A DNA stretch of 64,000 bases from Salinimonas iocasae (GCF_006228385.1 NZ_CP039852.1:2620001-2684000); one strand, 5' to 3'. Positions 41,316-51,316 are shown, counted from the stretch's first letter. The notes: a model not told the origin generated them from the letters alone. Numbers and translations are program-made.

Positions 41316-41354
41316 AAAGCCGGATAGCTGATGGTAAGCTATCCGGCTTTTTTT
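41316..41354 (+). terminator. Intrinsic terminator after the DUF885 gene
   Basis: A 14-bp perfect stem (AAAGCCGGATAGCT / AGCTATCCGGCTTT) with a 7-nt loop and a T-run. Confidence 0.95.
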
Positions 41355-41500
41355 ATATTTGTCGATAATTGCAATTATTTGTATGCCTGCCTGCTACATG
41401 GTTGCCATAATGCAAAGTGTTACAGCAATTCTCCCTTGCCATCCGATACAAATTAGCAATGATGCGAAATTTTTATGAGCGCCGTCGGGTCTCATCTGAC

Positions 41501-42013
41501 ATGAAAGAAAAACAACAACGCTATGAGGCGCTGGTGCATGCGTTTCACGCCGATATCTTCCGTTATGCTTTTTACCTTATTCAGGATAAAAGTATTGCCG
41601 AGGACGTGGTTCAGGAAACGTTTCTTCGGGCCTGGCGTTCATTAGATGCATTAAAAGACGAGAAGGCAGCAAAAGCCTGGCTGATCACCATTGTGCGCCG
41701 GGAAAATGCCCGTCGTTTTGAAAAAAAGCAATTTGATACTGTTGATATTGACGCTAATCCGGTGGCCGATGAGGTGATTTTCACCGAGACGTCGCTTCAG
41801 GAAGCCGATATGCAGCGATTGCTTTGTATGCTTTCGGAGTCTTATCGGGAGCCCCTTATCCTGCAGTTGTTGTTTGGCTATAGCGGCGAAGAAATTGCAG
41901 CACAGCTTAATCTTAATAAAAATACGGTGATGACACGGTTGTTCCGTGCCCGTAGTCAGTTAAAAGAATTACTGAGTAAGCAAACCAGTGAAAAAGGCAG
42001 ACATAATGGATGA
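41501..42013 (+). CDS. ECF-type RNA polymerase sigma factor
   Basis: The 170-aa protein has region 2 (FRYAFYLIQDKSIAEDVVQETFLRAWRSL, about residues 17-45) and region 4 (CMLSESYREPLILQLLF and the helix-turn-helix GYSGEEIAAQLNLNKNTVMTRLFRAR, about 110-155). It lacks region 3, as ECF factors do. The frame is open upstream to 41417 with other ATGs at 41459 and 41462. The start at 41501 (MKEKQQRYEAL) gives the usual family length, but none has a strong ribosome-binding site. It overlaps the next gene by 8 nt. The pairing with DUF3379 suggests that gene product controls it. Confidence 0.9.
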   Translation: MKEKQQRYEALVHAFHADIFRYAFYLIQDKSIAEDVVQETFLRAWRSLDALKDEKAAKAWLITIVRRENARRFEKKQFDTVDIDANPVADEVIFTETSLQEADMQRLLCMLSESYREPLILQLLFGYSGEEIAAQLNLNKNTVMTRLFRARSQLKELLSKQTSEKGRHNG

Positions 42014-42713
42014 TTTGACATTCAGACGACGTGTCTATGAAGACCCCGATACGCTCGATCAGGAAATTCTTGATGCTGCAGCTAAAGATCCAAAAAAACG
42101 CTTGTTTCTGCAACAAACGCGTCAGATGAATGAGCAACTAAAAAGCGCCGTTAACGTTCCAGTCCCCGATGAGCTTGCTCACAAACTTATCTGGCAGCAA
42201 AGTACCGATCATTATCTGCAGCACAAAAGAAAACAGCGTTGGTATGTTGGACTGGCAGCCTCGGTCGCGTTAGTAACCGGAATCAGCGCCACGATGTGGT
42301 TTATGAGGCCGCCTACTCAATTACATGATCACGCGTTAGCGCATGTCACACATCTTTCTAAAGAGATTCCACGTGCCGGCTATCAGGAAAACATGGAGCA
42401 GGTGAACGCAAAGCTTGCGAGTTTTGGTGGCACCATGAAACAGCCGGTAGGTGACATAAAAGTTGCTAATTTTTGCCACTTGCAACTGACCCGAAGCTTA
42501 CACCTTATCCTGGATACGCCGACAGGTCTGGTTTCCGTGTTTGTTGTATCGCCGGGAAGCGACCAGCAAGTTCCCGAAAAATTTGAGAATAAGATCTACC
42601 AGGGAAAAAGCTTTTATCAGCAAAAAGCCCGGATTCTTGTTGTAGGAGATAAACGCGCAAACCTTGAGCCGCTAACGCAAAAACTAAAAGAAAACATGGT
42701 GTTCTCAGCCTAG
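42006..42713 (+). CDS. DUF3379 protein, probable membrane anti-sigma factor
   Basis: The 235-aa protein has an N-terminal cytoplasmic part with the DUF3379 features (DDLTFRRRVYEDPDTLDQEI, about 2-21). One membrane helix follows near residues 78-98 (WYVGLAASVALVTGISATMW), then a periplasmic domain with a single cysteine context NFCHLQL. ATG 42006 follows AAGG by 9 nt and overlaps the sigma gene by 8 nt; a GTG 18 nt upstream is less likely. The topology and coupling fit an anti-sigma factor that holds the ECF sigma at the membrane. The inducing signal is not evident. Confidence 0.82.
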   Translation: MDDLTFRRRVYEDPDTLDQEILDAAAKDPKKRLFLQQTRQMNEQLKSAVNVPVPDELAHKLIWQQSTDHYLQHKRKQRWYVGLAASVALVTGISATMWFMRPPTQLHDHALAHVTHLSKEIPRAGYQENMEQVNAKLASFGGTMKQPVGDIKVANFCHLQLTRSLHLILDTPTGLVSVFVVSPGSDQQVPEKFENKIYQGKSFYQQKARILVVGDKRANLEPLTQKLKENMVFSA

Positions 42714-42740
42714 AGCATTAGGTAAATCACGTAGCAATAC

Positions 42741-42775
42741 CTTTTCAATATCGCGAATTCCGCGTTATTGAAAAG
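42741..42775. repeat. Long inverted repeat between the sigma operon and putP
   Basis: CTTTTCAATATCGCG and CGCGTTATTGAAAAG form a 15-bp stem with one mismatch around an AATTC loop. No T-run follows on either strand, so it is not a classical terminator. It lies 75-110 bp before putP. Confidence 0.8.
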
Positions 42776-42850
42776 TTACAACGAATTTTGCCCTGATTCG
42801 TAGAGTGTTACGTAAGTTCCTGTTAGCATGCCAGAAAAAAGGAAGAAAAT

Positions 42851-44359
42851 ATGGCAACAGGTACAATAATTTCTCTAGGTTTATACTTCGTTGTGATGTT
42901 GGGGATTGGGCTTTTTGCGTACCGTCAAACCAACACTGACGTCGAAGGATATATGCTGGGTGGCAGGCAGTTAGGCCCGGCGGTAACCGCACTTTCTGCT
43001 GGCGCATCCGATATGAGTGGCTGGATGTTGATGGGATTACCCGGCGCAATGTATGTGCAGGGTATTTCTGCAGGCTGGATTGCAATCGGTCTGGTTATTG
43101 GCGCGTTCGCCAATTATATTCTTGTGGCACCACGGCTTCGGGTATTTACCGAAGTGGCTAAAAACTCCATCACACTTCCGGACTACTTTGAAAACCGTTT
43201 CGCCGACAATACCCGCATACTGCGTATCATTGCGTCGGTGGTTATCGTTATCTTTTTCACTCTGTACACGTCATCAGGCGTGGTTGCAGGGGGAAAACTG
43301 TTTGAAAGCTCATTTAACTTAAGTTACGAAATGGGGCTGTACGTTACCGCGGGGGTCGTTGTTACGTATACCCTTATCGGTGGCTTTATGGCTGTGAGCA
43401 TGACCGACTTCGTGCAGGGGTGTATCATGTTTATCTCGCTGGTCATGGTCCCTATTGTTGTTGTAATGGAACTAGGCGGATTGGGAGCCTCGGTAGACTC
43501 GCTGAAGAGTATCGACCCGGCCCTGTTTGATCCTTTCATGAATGCGGAAACCGGTACTGCGATATCTGTTATCGGCATGATTTCCCTCGCCTCCTGGGGG
43601 CTGGGTTACTTCGGACAACCACACATCATCGTACGATTCATGGCTATCCGTTCGGTTAAGGATGTTCCTGCAGCAAGAAATATTGGTATGAGCTGGATGA
43701 TCGTATCCATTATCGGCGCACTGATGACAGGCTTGTTTGGTCTGGCTTATGTGACGGGAAATGGCAACACAATCGATCCTGAAACGGTATTTATCTATCT
43801 TTCTCAAATTCTGTTTCACCCCCTCATCGGTGGATTCCTGCTGGCAGCGATTCTGGCCGCCATTATGAGTACGATTTCATCTCAACTACTGGTTACTTCC
43901 AGCTCGCTGACTGAAGATTTTTACAAAGCGTTTTTACGTCGCGATGCTTCCGATAAGGAACTGGTTATCGCGGGTCGTATTTCCGTTGTGGTGGTGGCCG
44001 CTGTAGCGATTTACCTGGCTTATGACAGAGATAGCACGATTCTCACACTGGTCAGTAATGCCTGGGCGGGCTTCGGGGCAGCATTTGGTCCACTGGTCCT
44101 GTTCAGTCTGTTCAAGCGTAGTATGACACGCAGAGCAGCGTTGGGCGGGATGGTTGTAGGCGCCATTACAGTGCTGTTCTGGATATACTTCCCCGTAGAA
44201 ATTCAGGGACAGCGTTTGTCCGAATGGATGTATGAAATCGTTCCCGGTTTTATTCTTTCCAGCCTGACGATTATGATTCTGTCTAAATCAGGTACACCCA
44301 GAGACGGGGTTGAAGATACCTTCGACAGGTTCCAGCAGCAGCTTAAAGAACACGGTTAA
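42851..44359 (+). CDS. putP: Sodium/proline symporter
   Basis: The 502-aa protein equals E. coli PutP in length and has the solute:sodium symporter fold with about 13 membrane helices. Typical segments are DVEGYMLGGRQLGPAVTALS, AGASDMSGWMLMGLPGAMY (which holds sodium- and proline-binding serine/aspartate residues) and GLGYFGQPHIIVRFMAI. It imports proline with Na+ as carbon, nitrogen or osmoprotectant source. The ribosome-binding site GGAAGAAA is about 6 nt upstream. It is monocistronic, flanked by an unusual hairpin upstream and a terminator downstream. putA is not in the window. Confidence 0.94.
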   Translation: MATGTIISLGLYFVVMLGIGLFAYRQTNTDVEGYMLGGRQLGPAVTALSAGASDMSGWMLMGLPGAMYVQGISAGWIAIGLVIGAFANYILVAPRLRVFTEVAKNSITLPDYFENRFADNTRILRIIASVVIVIFFTLYTSSGVVAGGKLFESSFNLSYEMGLYVTAGVVVTYTLIGGFMAVSMTDFVQGCIMFISLVMVPIVVVMELGGLGASVDSLKSIDPALFDPFMNAETGTAISVIGMISLASWGLGYFGQPHIIVRFMAIRSVKDVPAARNIGMSWMIVSIIGALMTGLFGLAYVTGNGNTIDPETVFIYLSQILFHPLIGGFLLAAILAAIMSTISSQLLVTSSSLTEDFYKAFLRRDASDKELVIAGRISVVVVAAVAIYLAYDRDSTILTLVSNAWAGFGAAFGPLVLFSLFKRSMTRRAALGGMVVGAITVLFWIYFPVEIQGQRLSEWMYEIVPGFILSSLTIMILSKSGTPRDGVEDTFDRFQQQLKEHG

Positions 44360-44381
44360 GCAAGCGCCCTATTAACAAGAG

Positions 44382-44405
44382 CCACCGCTACGCGGTGGTT
44401 TTTTT
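44382..44405 (+). terminator. Intrinsic terminator of putP
   Basis: A 7-bp GC-rich stem (CCACCGC / GCGGTGG) with a TAC loop followed by seven T. Confidence 0.88.
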
Positions 44406-44527
44406 ATGTCTGTTCCACACATGGCTAATTGCTTGCATAGATATATTCTATACTTGAGTAAATAAGTAGGTTGTCCTCTCAACCTAAAACTTTTTCGTTA
44501 GTTTTTCGTAACAGGTATAAAAGTGCT

Positions 44528-44544
44528 ATTTCGTATAGCGAAAT
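44528..44544. promoter_or_regulatory. Palindrome upstream of the cys operon, candidate operator
   Basis: ATTTCG-TATAG-CGAAAT is a perfect 6-bp inverted repeat around 5 bp, 84-100 bp before cysD and just upstream of a candidate -35 box. The regulator is unknown; it does not look like a typical CysB site. Confidence 0.4.
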
Positions 44545-44557
44545 GGCATACAACAAT

Positions 44558-44586
44558 TTGATCTAAATATGTTAGGGTTCTATACA
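44558..44586 (+). promoter_or_regulatory. Candidate promoter of the cys operon
   Basis: TTGATC (44558-44563) and TATACA (44581-44586) are separated by 17 bp. A start near 44593 would leave a leader of about 35 nt before cysD. Confidence 0.4.
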
Positions 44587-44627
44587 TATAATCGTTTCAT
44601 ATATCACTCGACAATCGGACTCGAAAA

Positions 44628-45542
44628 ATGACAGCAGAAATACCGTCTATTACCCATCTAAAGCAGCTCGAAGCCGAGAGCATCCACATTTTTCGCGAAG
44701 TAGCCGCCGAATTTGATAACCCGGTCATGCTATATTCTGTAGGAAAGGATTCCTCGGTATTACTCCACCTTGCGCGTAAAGCGTTTGCCCCTGGTAAAAT
44801 TCCTTTTCCACTGCTTCACGTCGACACCACGTGGAAGTTCCAGGAAATGATTGAGTTTCGTGACCGTCAGGCTGAGAAATATGGCTTTGACCTTCTGGTC
44901 CATATTAATCAGGAAGGTGTTGAGCATGGCGTTGGCCCATTCAGCCACGGTAGTGCCAAGCATACTGACATTATGAAGACTCAGGCACTTAAGCAGGCGC
45001 TTAACAAGTATCAGTTTGATGCTGCCTTTGGTGGTGCCCGTCGCGATGAAGAGAAATCACGTGCTAAAGAACGTGTATATTCTTTCCGTGACAGCAATCA
45101 CCGCTGGGATCCAAAAAATCAGCGTCCTGAGCTGTGGAACATTTATAACTCTCAGGTCAATAAAGGCGAAAGTATTCGTGTATTCCCGATGTCTAACTGG
45201 ACTGAACTGGATATCTGGCAATACATCTACCTTGAAAATATCGACATTCCTTCGCTTTATCTGGCTAAGCCTCGCCCGGTCGTTGAGCGCGACGGCGTAC
45301 TTATAATGGTTGATGACGACAGAATGCCTCTTGAAGAAGGCGAAACTCCTGAAATGCGTTCAGTACGCTTCCGGACACTGGGCTGTTACCCACTGACCGG
45401 CGCAGTCGAGTCAGAAGCTGATACGTTACCTGAAGTTATTCAGGAAATGTTGCTGACTAAAACGTCAGAACGTCAGGGCCGCGTTATTGACCACGACAGT
45501 GCTGGCTCAATGGAGAAGAAGAAAATGGAAGGATACTTCTGA
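44628..45542 (+). CDS. cysD: Sulfate adenylyltransferase subunit 2
   Basis: The 304-aa protein has the PP-loop motif [17 protein letters not shown] near residue 36. It shares the CysD blocks [18 protein letters not shown] and [20 protein letters not shown]. CysD makes adenosine phosphosulfate from ATP and sulfate, driven by GTP hydrolysis in CysN. It heads a five-gene operon in which cysC and cysQ separate it from cysN. Confidence 0.97.
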   Translation: MTAEIPSITHLKQLEAESIHIFREVAAEFDNPVMLYSVGKDSSVLLHLARKAFAPGKIPFPLLHVDTTWKFQEMIEFRDRQAEKYGFDLLVHINQEGVEHGVGPFSHGSAKHTDIMKTQALKQALNKYQFDAAFGGARRDEEKSRAKERVYSFRDSNHRWDPKNQRPELWNIYNSQVNKGESIRVFPMSNWTELDIWQYIYLENIDIPSLYLAKPRPVVERDGVLIMVDDDRMPLEEGETPEMRSVRFRTLGCYPLTGAVESEADTLPEVIQEMLLTKTSERQGRVIDHDSAGSMEKKKMEGYF

Positions 45543-45543
45543 T

Positions 45544-46137
45544 ATGGCCACCAATATCGTCTGGCATAAACACGAGGTTAATAAGCAAACCCGTTCAGAC
45601 AAGCTTGGTCAAAAGCCCCGTGTTATCTGGCTGACAGGATTAAGTGGCTCGGGTAAATCGACGCTGGCTAACCTGCTTGAGAAGAAACTTTTCGAAGATG
45701 GCAAACTGACGTATTTGCTTGATGGCGACAATGTTCGTCATGGCTTGTGCGGCGACCTTGGCTTTTCTGACAAAGACCGGGTAGAAAATATCCGTCGTAT
45801 CAGCGAAGTCGCTAAGCTGTTTGTTGACTCGGGTACTATCGTACTCACCGCCTTTATTTCACCCTTTCAAACTGACCGCGACTTTTGCCGCAACTTGCTG
45901 CAGGAAAAAGAATTCGTCGAAGTTTATGTTGATGTACCGCTGGCTGTTTGCGAGCAGCGCGATCCGAAAGGGCTTTATAAAAAGGCGCGTAACGGAGAAA
46001 TCAAGGACTTCACCGGTATAGACTCAACATATGAGGCACCGGTTAACCCTGAAGTACACCTGGAATACAAGGATGAATCTGCGGAGGCTACTGCCGAACG
46101 CTTATTCAACCTGCTGAACGAAAAAGGATTGATTTAA
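45544..46137 (+). CDS. cysC: Adenylylsulfate (APS) kinase
   Basis: The 197-aa kinase has Walker [12 protein letters not shown] (about residues 30-40), the DGDNVRHGL motif and the ISPFQTDRD segment holding the family serine. [19 protein letters not shown] is the lid region. It phosphorylates APS to PAPS. The frame is open 19 codons upstream into cysD, but ATG 45544 follows AAGGA and sits one base after the cysD stop. It is a stand-alone kinase rather than a CysNC fusion. Confidence 0.97.
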   Translation: MATNIVWHKHEVNKQTRSDKLGQKPRVIWLTGLSGSGKSTLANLLEKKLFEDGKLTYLLDGDNVRHGLCGDLGFSDKDRVENIRRISEVAKLFVDSGTIVLTAFISPFQTDRDFCRNLLQEKEFVEVYVDVPLAVCEQRDPKGLYKKARNGEIKDFTGIDSTYEAPVNPEVHLEYKDESAEATAERLFNLLNEKGLI

Positions 46138-46139
46138 TA

Positions 46140-46928
46140 ATGGCATTACCTGATCCATTAGCAGAACAGGTTCTGCGAATCGCCAGGCTTGCGGGCGATA
46201 AGATCATGGCGATTTACGAAAAAGATTTCGCAATTTATGAGAAGCAGGACACGAGTCCGCTAACAGAAGCAGATTTAGCTGCACATAATGTGATTGTCTC
46301 AGAACTTGAATCTATCTCAGACTTACCTGTGTTATCCGAAGAGTCTGCGGATATTTCCTGGGAAGAGCGCAAAACATGGCAACAGTATTGGTTAGTCGAC
46401 CCTCTTGATGGAACAAAAGAATTCATCAAGAAAAATGGTGAGTTCACAGTGAACATTGCCTTGATTGACAATGGTAAACCAACGATGGGTGTCGTTTACG
46501 CACCTGCTAAGGATACCGCGTATGTCGGTCTGGTGGGTAAAGGTGCATGGCAACAAAAAGGTGGTGATTTCACCCCGATTTCAGCCAAAAAGCACACTGA
46601 CGGCGAAACCTGGAAAGTGGTAGGCAGCCGCTCTCATCAAAGCCCCGAAATTAAAAATCTGCTTGAGCAGCTAGATGGCGAGACAGAACTGGTAGCAATG
46701 GGCAGTTCGCTGAAACTTTGTCTGGTAGCGACCGGTGAAGCGCACCTCTACCCTCGCCTTGGCCCAACCTCAGAATGGGATACCGGTGCAGCCCATGCGG
46801 TTGCCACAGCGGCGGGCGCGTCCGTTACTGTACTTGACCCGGCAGACCCTCTCAATGCCAATGCAGAAGACCTTTCTTATAATCAGAAAGAGTCCGTGTT
46901 GAACCCTTATTTTCTTGTGAGCGCATAG
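46140..46928 (+). CDS. cysQ: 3'(2'),5'-bisphosphate nucleotidase
   Basis: The 262-aa inositol-monophosphatase-superfamily protein has the metal sites [30 protein letters not shown] and [17 protein letters not shown]. CysQ hydrolyses PAP, the by-product of PAPS use, to AMP and thereby prevents its toxic build-up. It begins two bases after cysC and ends one base before cysN. Its presence inside the operon links PAPS production and PAP removal. Confidence 0.95.
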   Translation: MALPDPLAEQVLRIARLAGDKIMAIYEKDFAIYEKQDTSPLTEADLAAHNVIVSELESISDLPVLSEESADISWEERKTWQQYWLVDPLDGTKEFIKKNGEFTVNIALIDNGKPTMGVVYAPAKDTAYVGLVGKGAWQQKGGDFTPISAKKHTDGETWKVVGSRSHQSPEIKNLLEQLDGETELVAMGSSLKLCLVATGEAHLYPRLGPTSEWDTGAAHAVATAAGASVTVLDPADPLNANAEDLSYNQKESVLNPYFLVSA

Positions 46929-46929
46929 T

Positions 46930-48345
46930 ATGAATAGCGAAAACAGTTTATTAAAAGAAGACGTTCTGGCTTATCTGGAACAACATGAAAAGAAAGATCT
47001 ACTCCGCTTTTTGACCTGCGGTAGTGTTGACGATGGAAAAAGTACCCTAATCGGCCGTCTGCTGCACGATTCAAAAATGATTTATGAAGATCAACTTGCT
47101 GCAGTGACCAAAGATAGCAAGAAAATGGGGACTACAGGCGAGAAAGTTGACCTGGCTTTACTTGTTGATGGCCTGCAGTCTGAGCGCGAACAGGGTATTA
47201 CTATTGATGTTGCCTACCGCTACTTCTCTACGGACAAGCGAAAGTTCATCATCGCGGATACCCCCGGACACGAGCAGTACACGCGAAACATGGTAACGGG
47301 TGCATCTACCTGTGACCTTGCTATTCTTATGGTAGATGCCCGCGCTGGCGTCAAAACACAGACCAAACGTCACTCGTTTCTGGCAAACCTGCTTGGTATC
47401 AAACATGTGATTGTTGCCATCAACAAAATGGACCTGATTGATTTCAGTGAGGAAAAATACAAAGAGATTCAGGAAGATTACCTGAAATTTGCCGAGAATC
47501 TTGACTTCCCTGATATCCGCTTTGTACCTATTTCTGCACTTGACGGCGATAACGTGGTAAACAAAAGCGAGAATATGCCGTGGTTTGACGGTATGCCTCT
47601 GATGGAGTTACTTGAAACCATCGAAGTAGGCAAGTATATCAATGCTGATGACTTCCGCTTCCCGGTTCAGTATGTCAATCGCCCTAACCTGGATTTCCGT
47701 GGATTCGCCGGTACAGTCGTTTCTGGTGAAATTAAGCCTGGAGACGAAATCACGTCGCTACCTTCAATGAAGACCTCGAAGGTTAAGTCCATTGTTACGT
47801 TTGAAGGTGAACAGGACCGTGCATACCCTCCTCAGGCAATTACATTAACGCTGGAAGATGAAATTGATATCTCCCGTGGCGATATGATTGCCAAATCTGA
47901 CAACCTGCCGTTGCATAACAGCCAGTTCAAGGCGCACCTTGTGTGGATGGCCGAAGAGCCGATGATGCCGAACAAGCAGTACAACTTTAAGTTTGCTACT
48001 AAAACGACATCGGGTTCGGTGGCTCAGGTAAATCACCAGATTGATGTGAATACGCTGGAAGAAAAAGGTGCGGCGCACCTGAATCTGAATGAAATCGGCG
48101 ATGTAGATTTGAAATTTACCCAGCAGGTTGCATGCGACCCGTACAAGAAAAATCCGGGCACTGGCGCATTCGTTGTCATCGACCGTATGACCAACGGTAC
48201 TGTAGGTGCCGGGATGATTATTGATGAGTTATCTGGCAGTGACCAGCATGCATCTCAACAATTCTCTGAGTTTGAACTTGAGTTTAATGAGCTGGTAAGA
48301 AAGCATTTCCCACACTGGAATGCGCTTGATATCAGCAAACTGTAA
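46930..48345 (+). CDS. cysN: Sulfate adenylyltransferase subunit 1 (GTPase)
   Basis: The 471-aa EF-Tu-like GTPase has P-loop [15 protein letters not shown] (about 32-46), effector region [24 protein letters not shown] (G3) and NKMDL (G4), then two beta-barrel domains. The length is as E. coli CysN (475 aa), so it is not fused to an APS kinase. It forms the ATP sulfurylase with CysD although the two genes are separated by cysC and cysQ here. Confidence 0.97.
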   Translation: MNSENSLLKEDVLAYLEQHEKKDLLRFLTCGSVDDGKSTLIGRLLHDSKMIYEDQLAAVTKDSKKMGTTGEKVDLALLVDGLQSEREQGITIDVAYRYFSTDKRKFIIADTPGHEQYTRNMVTGASTCDLAILMVDARAGVKTQTKRHSFLANLLGIKHVIVAINKMDLIDFSEEKYKEIQEDYLKFAENLDFPDIRFVPISALDGDNVVNKSENMPWFDGMPLMELLETIEVGKYINADDFRFPVQYVNRPNLDFRGFAGTVVSGEIKPGDEITSLPSMKTSKVKSIVTFEGEQDRAYPPQAITLTLEDEIDISRGDMIAKSDNLPLHNSQFKAHLVWMAEEPMMPNKQYNFKFATKTTSGSVAQVNHQIDVNTLEEKGAAHLNLNEIGDVDLKFTQQVACDPYKKNPGTGAFVVIDRMTNGTVGAGMIIDELSGSDQHASQQFSEFELEFNELVRKHFPHWNALDISKL

Positions 48346-48363
48346 ACGCAGGTCCAATACAAT

Positions 48364-50088
48364 ATGGATGTAAATCAAGTTATAGTGCTGGGGGCTTTCT
48401 TCAGCACTATTTTTGCGTTGATACTTACTAATCAGCGCCCTTCTACAATTTTTGCTCTGACTATGCTTGGCTTGCTGGTAACCCAGCAGGTTTCATTTGA
48501 TGACATACTGGATAATCTGACTAACAAAGGTCTGGTGACCCTCATATTGTTGTTAATGGTGAGTGCAGCCATAGATAAAACGGCTCTGATTAAACGATTA
48601 GGGCGGAAGCTAGTGACTGCAAGCTTTACCACATCCTACTGGCGACTGTTCGGTTTAACCTTTTTCTCATCAGCGCTGTTGAACAATACAGCAATAGTGG
48701 CCAGCCTTATCGGCCCGGTAAAGCAAAATCAGTATCATCCCGCCTCCAGGTTACTGATCCCCCTGTCCTATTCTGCAATTCTGGGAGGAACGGTTACGTT
48801 GATTGGTACCTCTACCAACCTGATTGTAGATAGCTTTCTGCAGGAGCAGGGGCACCCGGGCTTTGCATTCTGGGACTTCACACTCTTTGGTTTGATAGCA
48901 GGGTTAAGCTGTGGCGTGCTGATGTTTCTGATGACGCGGTTTCTGCCTAATATTGCCAATAAAGAGGCAAACTACCGGGCATATACCGTTGAGGCTGATG
49001 TCGACCCTGGCTCAGAACTGATTGGAAAGACGGTAGAGGAAAATCATCTTCGGAATCTACCCGAGCTGTTCTTAGTCGAAATTATCCGGGATGGACAGCT
49101 GATATCACCCATTACGCCGGAATTCGTGATTCATGAAAATGATAAACTCATATTTTCGGGTAATGTACAAAAGCTCGATAGCCTGAGTCATATTAAAGGC
49201 TTAACCACCTTTGCTGAGGCTGACGGTATCTTGCGGGAAAACCTTACTGAGGTAATTGTTGCTAACCGCGCTCAGATTATCGGTCAAACACTCAAAGCGT
49301 TGGGCTTCAGAGCATTGTTCGATGCTGCCGTTGTTGCTATTCGTCGTGATGGTGAGCAGCTCTCTGGCAAATTAGGTGAAATAAAACTGCAGGCCGGTGA
49401 TTTTCTCTTACTTGCAGCAGGGCCGGACTTTCACTCCAGACAAAACCTGTCTCGCAACTTTTTTGTACTCTCTGAACAAAAAATAAACCGACCGCTGAGT
49501 AACCTGCAGGAATGGATAACCGTAGGAGGATTCCTGTTGGTGGTGGCACTATCAGCAGCGGAAATACTCTCTCTGGCTATCGGGCTGCTGTTTTTTGCAG
49601 CTGTACTGATAGGCGCCAGCGTTACGTCAAATGCGGAGGTTAAGCGCAATCTGCCACTAAATCTTATCGTGGTAATTGTTGGAGCACTGAGTCTGGCAAC
49701 AGCGCTTGAAGGCTCAGGGGTTATTGCACTCAGCACAGACTTTCTGCTGCCCTATCTGGCCGATACAAACTGGTTTGTCGCTTTGGTGGTTGTTTATCTT
49801 GCTACGCTGCTCTTAACTGAGTTTGTAACGAACAACGCTGCAGCCGCGCTGATGTTCCCATTTGCGTATGGGTTGGTCGGCATAATTAACGCCCCACTTA
49901 TGCCTTTCGCGTTATGTGTGGCTTTTGCAGCAAGCGCCAGCTTTATATCGCCTTATGGCTATCAGACCAACCTGTTGGTCTATAATGCGACCAATTATAA
50001 ATTCGGGCATTTTGCAAAGTTTGGATTACCTATATCCCTTATGTATTCGACCATTGTGCTGTTGACCCTTAATTGGTATTACCTGTAA
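48364..50088 (+). CDS. SLC13-type permease with two RCK_C domains, putative sulfate importer
   Basis: The 574-aa membrane protein has about 11 helices in two halves with the SLC13/DASS signatures LNNTAIVASLIGPV and GGTVTLIGTSTNLIVDSF (first half) and TEFVTNNAAAALMFPFAYG (second half). Two TrkA-C (RCK_C) domains lie between them (about 205-290 and 295-375, GSELIGKTVEENHLRNLPEL). It resembles the sodium:sulfate symporters that accompany cysDN in marine bacteria. The last place in the cys operon, 18 bp after cysN, supports sulfate as substrate; other anions cannot be excluded. Confidence 0.88.
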   Translation: MDVNQVIVLGAFFSTIFALILTNQRPSTIFALTMLGLLVTQQVSFDDILDNLTNKGLVTLILLLMVSAAIDKTALIKRLGRKLVTASFTTSYWRLFGLTFFSSALLNNTAIVASLIGPVKQNQYHPASRLLIPLSYSAILGGTVTLIGTSTNLIVDSFLQEQGHPGFAFWDFTLFGLIAGLSCGVLMFLMTRFLPNIANKEANYRAYTVEADVDPGSELIGKTVEENHLRNLPELFLVEIIRDGQLISPITPEFVIHENDKLIFSGNVQKLDSLSHIKGLTTFAEADGILRENLTEVIVANRAQIIGQTLKALGFRALFDAAVVAIRRDGEQLSGKLGEIKLQAGDFLLLAAGPDFHSRQNLSRNFFVLSEQKINRPLSNLQEWITVGGFLLVVALSAAEILSLAIGLLFFAAVLIGASVTSNAEVKRNLPLNLIVVIVGALSLATALEGSGVIALSTDFLLPYLADTNWFVALVVVYLATLLLTEFVTNNAAAALMFPFAYGLVGIINAPLMPFALCVAFAASASFISPYGYQTNLLVYNATNYKFGHFAKFGLPISLMYSTIVLLTLNWYYL

Positions 50089-50089
50089 T

Positions 50090-50120
50090 AAAAAAGGCGT
50101 TCATCAGGAACGCCTTTTTT
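50090..50120. terminator. Bidirectional intrinsic terminator
   Basis: A 13-bp perfect stem (AAAAAAGGCGTTC / GAACGCCTTTTTT) with an ATCAG loop, between the cys operon (plus) and natB (minus). T-runs occur on both strands. Confidence 0.95.
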
Positions 50121-50122
50121 TA

Positions 50123-51316
50123 TTATCTGAAAAGTACTTTTTCTTTATTAAACCAATGGACGCAAAAGCCCAACAATAGCCCGGCAATTATCGCTGTGGA
50201 TGCAAATATACCGATCAGTTGATAGTAATCCATGGTGCCCTTTATAAGCTCTTTCATAGCCAATGCGACATTTGTAAGCGGTACCCACGCCCAGACGCCT
50301 TCAAGCTCAATTCCCGGCATCGCAGCAAGCACAACAGGCACAATGACGAACACTACCAATGGCCCCATGTATCCCTGAGCTTCCTTAAATGTTTTGGCAT
50401 AGATAGAAAGGCTGAGTAAAAGTGCTGAAAAGATCGCCACGACCGGAATCAGCATCAGAAACACCAGAATCAAATCAAGCACATCAATTGCTACCAGAAA
50501 ATTACTTATCGCTTCAATCGCGAGCCCTTGACCTGCTATTACGCCCCATATTGCCATACTAAGGACTGTTATGAGCGCGGTGGTCACACCCGCTACGGCA
50601 ATAGTCAGAAATTTGCCAAACACAATTTTGTTTCTGTCGATAGGAGAAATCAGAAGTGTTTCGAGTGTGCCTCGCTCTTTTTCGCCCGCACCAAGATCTG
50701 CAGCCGGTATCATGCCTCCCTGAAGGCACAGAATGAAAACGACGTACGCAACCATCCCGCCGATAACTTCACCAATGTTCTCGCGCGTATCAGCCACATT
50801 TATTTCTTCAAGTGAAATAGGTGTGATGAGCACCTTTTGCTGCTCTTCAGTGATATTCAGCGAATTAAACGCCTCTCTTTGCGCCTCGGATGCAATAGGT
50901 TCAATAAGCTTTTCCAGCCTTGATTTTATGGCATTGAACCCAGCTCCGTTGTAGTAAAGCTGCACGTTATGCTGACCAGACGCCAGAGGTTGCGCAACAA
51001 ACCCGTCAGGAAATTCCAGTACGAAGTCTACATGTTCGTCTTTCACCCACTGCCTGATATCAATTCCATCAGCCAGTTCAACCTGCTCAAACCCTTCAGC
51101 TTCCTGAATGACAGTAGCAAGCGTAGGGGCCGCCCCAGCGTTTAACAACGTGTATTTGAGAACCTTATTTTGCGCGTCCTGAGCGGCTTTACTTGAAAAG
51201 TAAGCCACACCACCAATGATCACAGGAAATAAAAGAAGGGGAAGCAGAATCATAAAAAACATCGTTTTCTTATCTCTGACGACTTCTTTCAGTTCTTTTA
51301 AAAATACCTTCCACAT
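50123..51316 (-). CDS. natB: ABC-2 permease, NatB-like
   Basis: The 397-aa membrane protein starts VFLKELKEVVRDKKTMFFMILLPLLLFPVII (basic cytoplasmic N-terminus and TM1). A long extracytoplasmic domain follows (about 35-175), then five C-terminal helices (VAYVVFILCLQGGMIPAADLGAGEKERGTLETLL is the ABC-2 coupling region). With the ATPase gene 4 bp upstream it forms a two-component exporter. In Bacillus the NatAB pair extrudes Na+; that substrate is only inferred here. Confidence 0.85.
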   Translation of the reverse strand: MWKVFLKELKEVVRDKKTMFFMILLPLLLFPVIIGGVAYFSSKAAQDAQNKVLKYTLLNAGAAPTLATVIQEAEGFEQVELADGIDIRQWVKDEHVDFVLEFPDGFVAQPLASGQHNVQLYYNGAGFNAIKSRLEKLIEPIASEAQREAFNSLNITEEQQKVLITPISLEEINVADTRENIGEVIGGMVAYVVFILCLQGGMIPAADLGAGEKERGTLETLLISPIDRNKIVFGKFLTIAVAGVTTALITVLSMAIWGVIAGQGLAIEAISNFLVAIDVLDLILVFLMLIPVVAIFSALLLSLSIYAKTFKEAQGYMGPLVVFVIVPVVLAAMPGIELEGVWAWVPLTNVALAMKELIKGTMDYYQLIGIFASTAIIAGLLLGFCVHWFNKEKVLFR

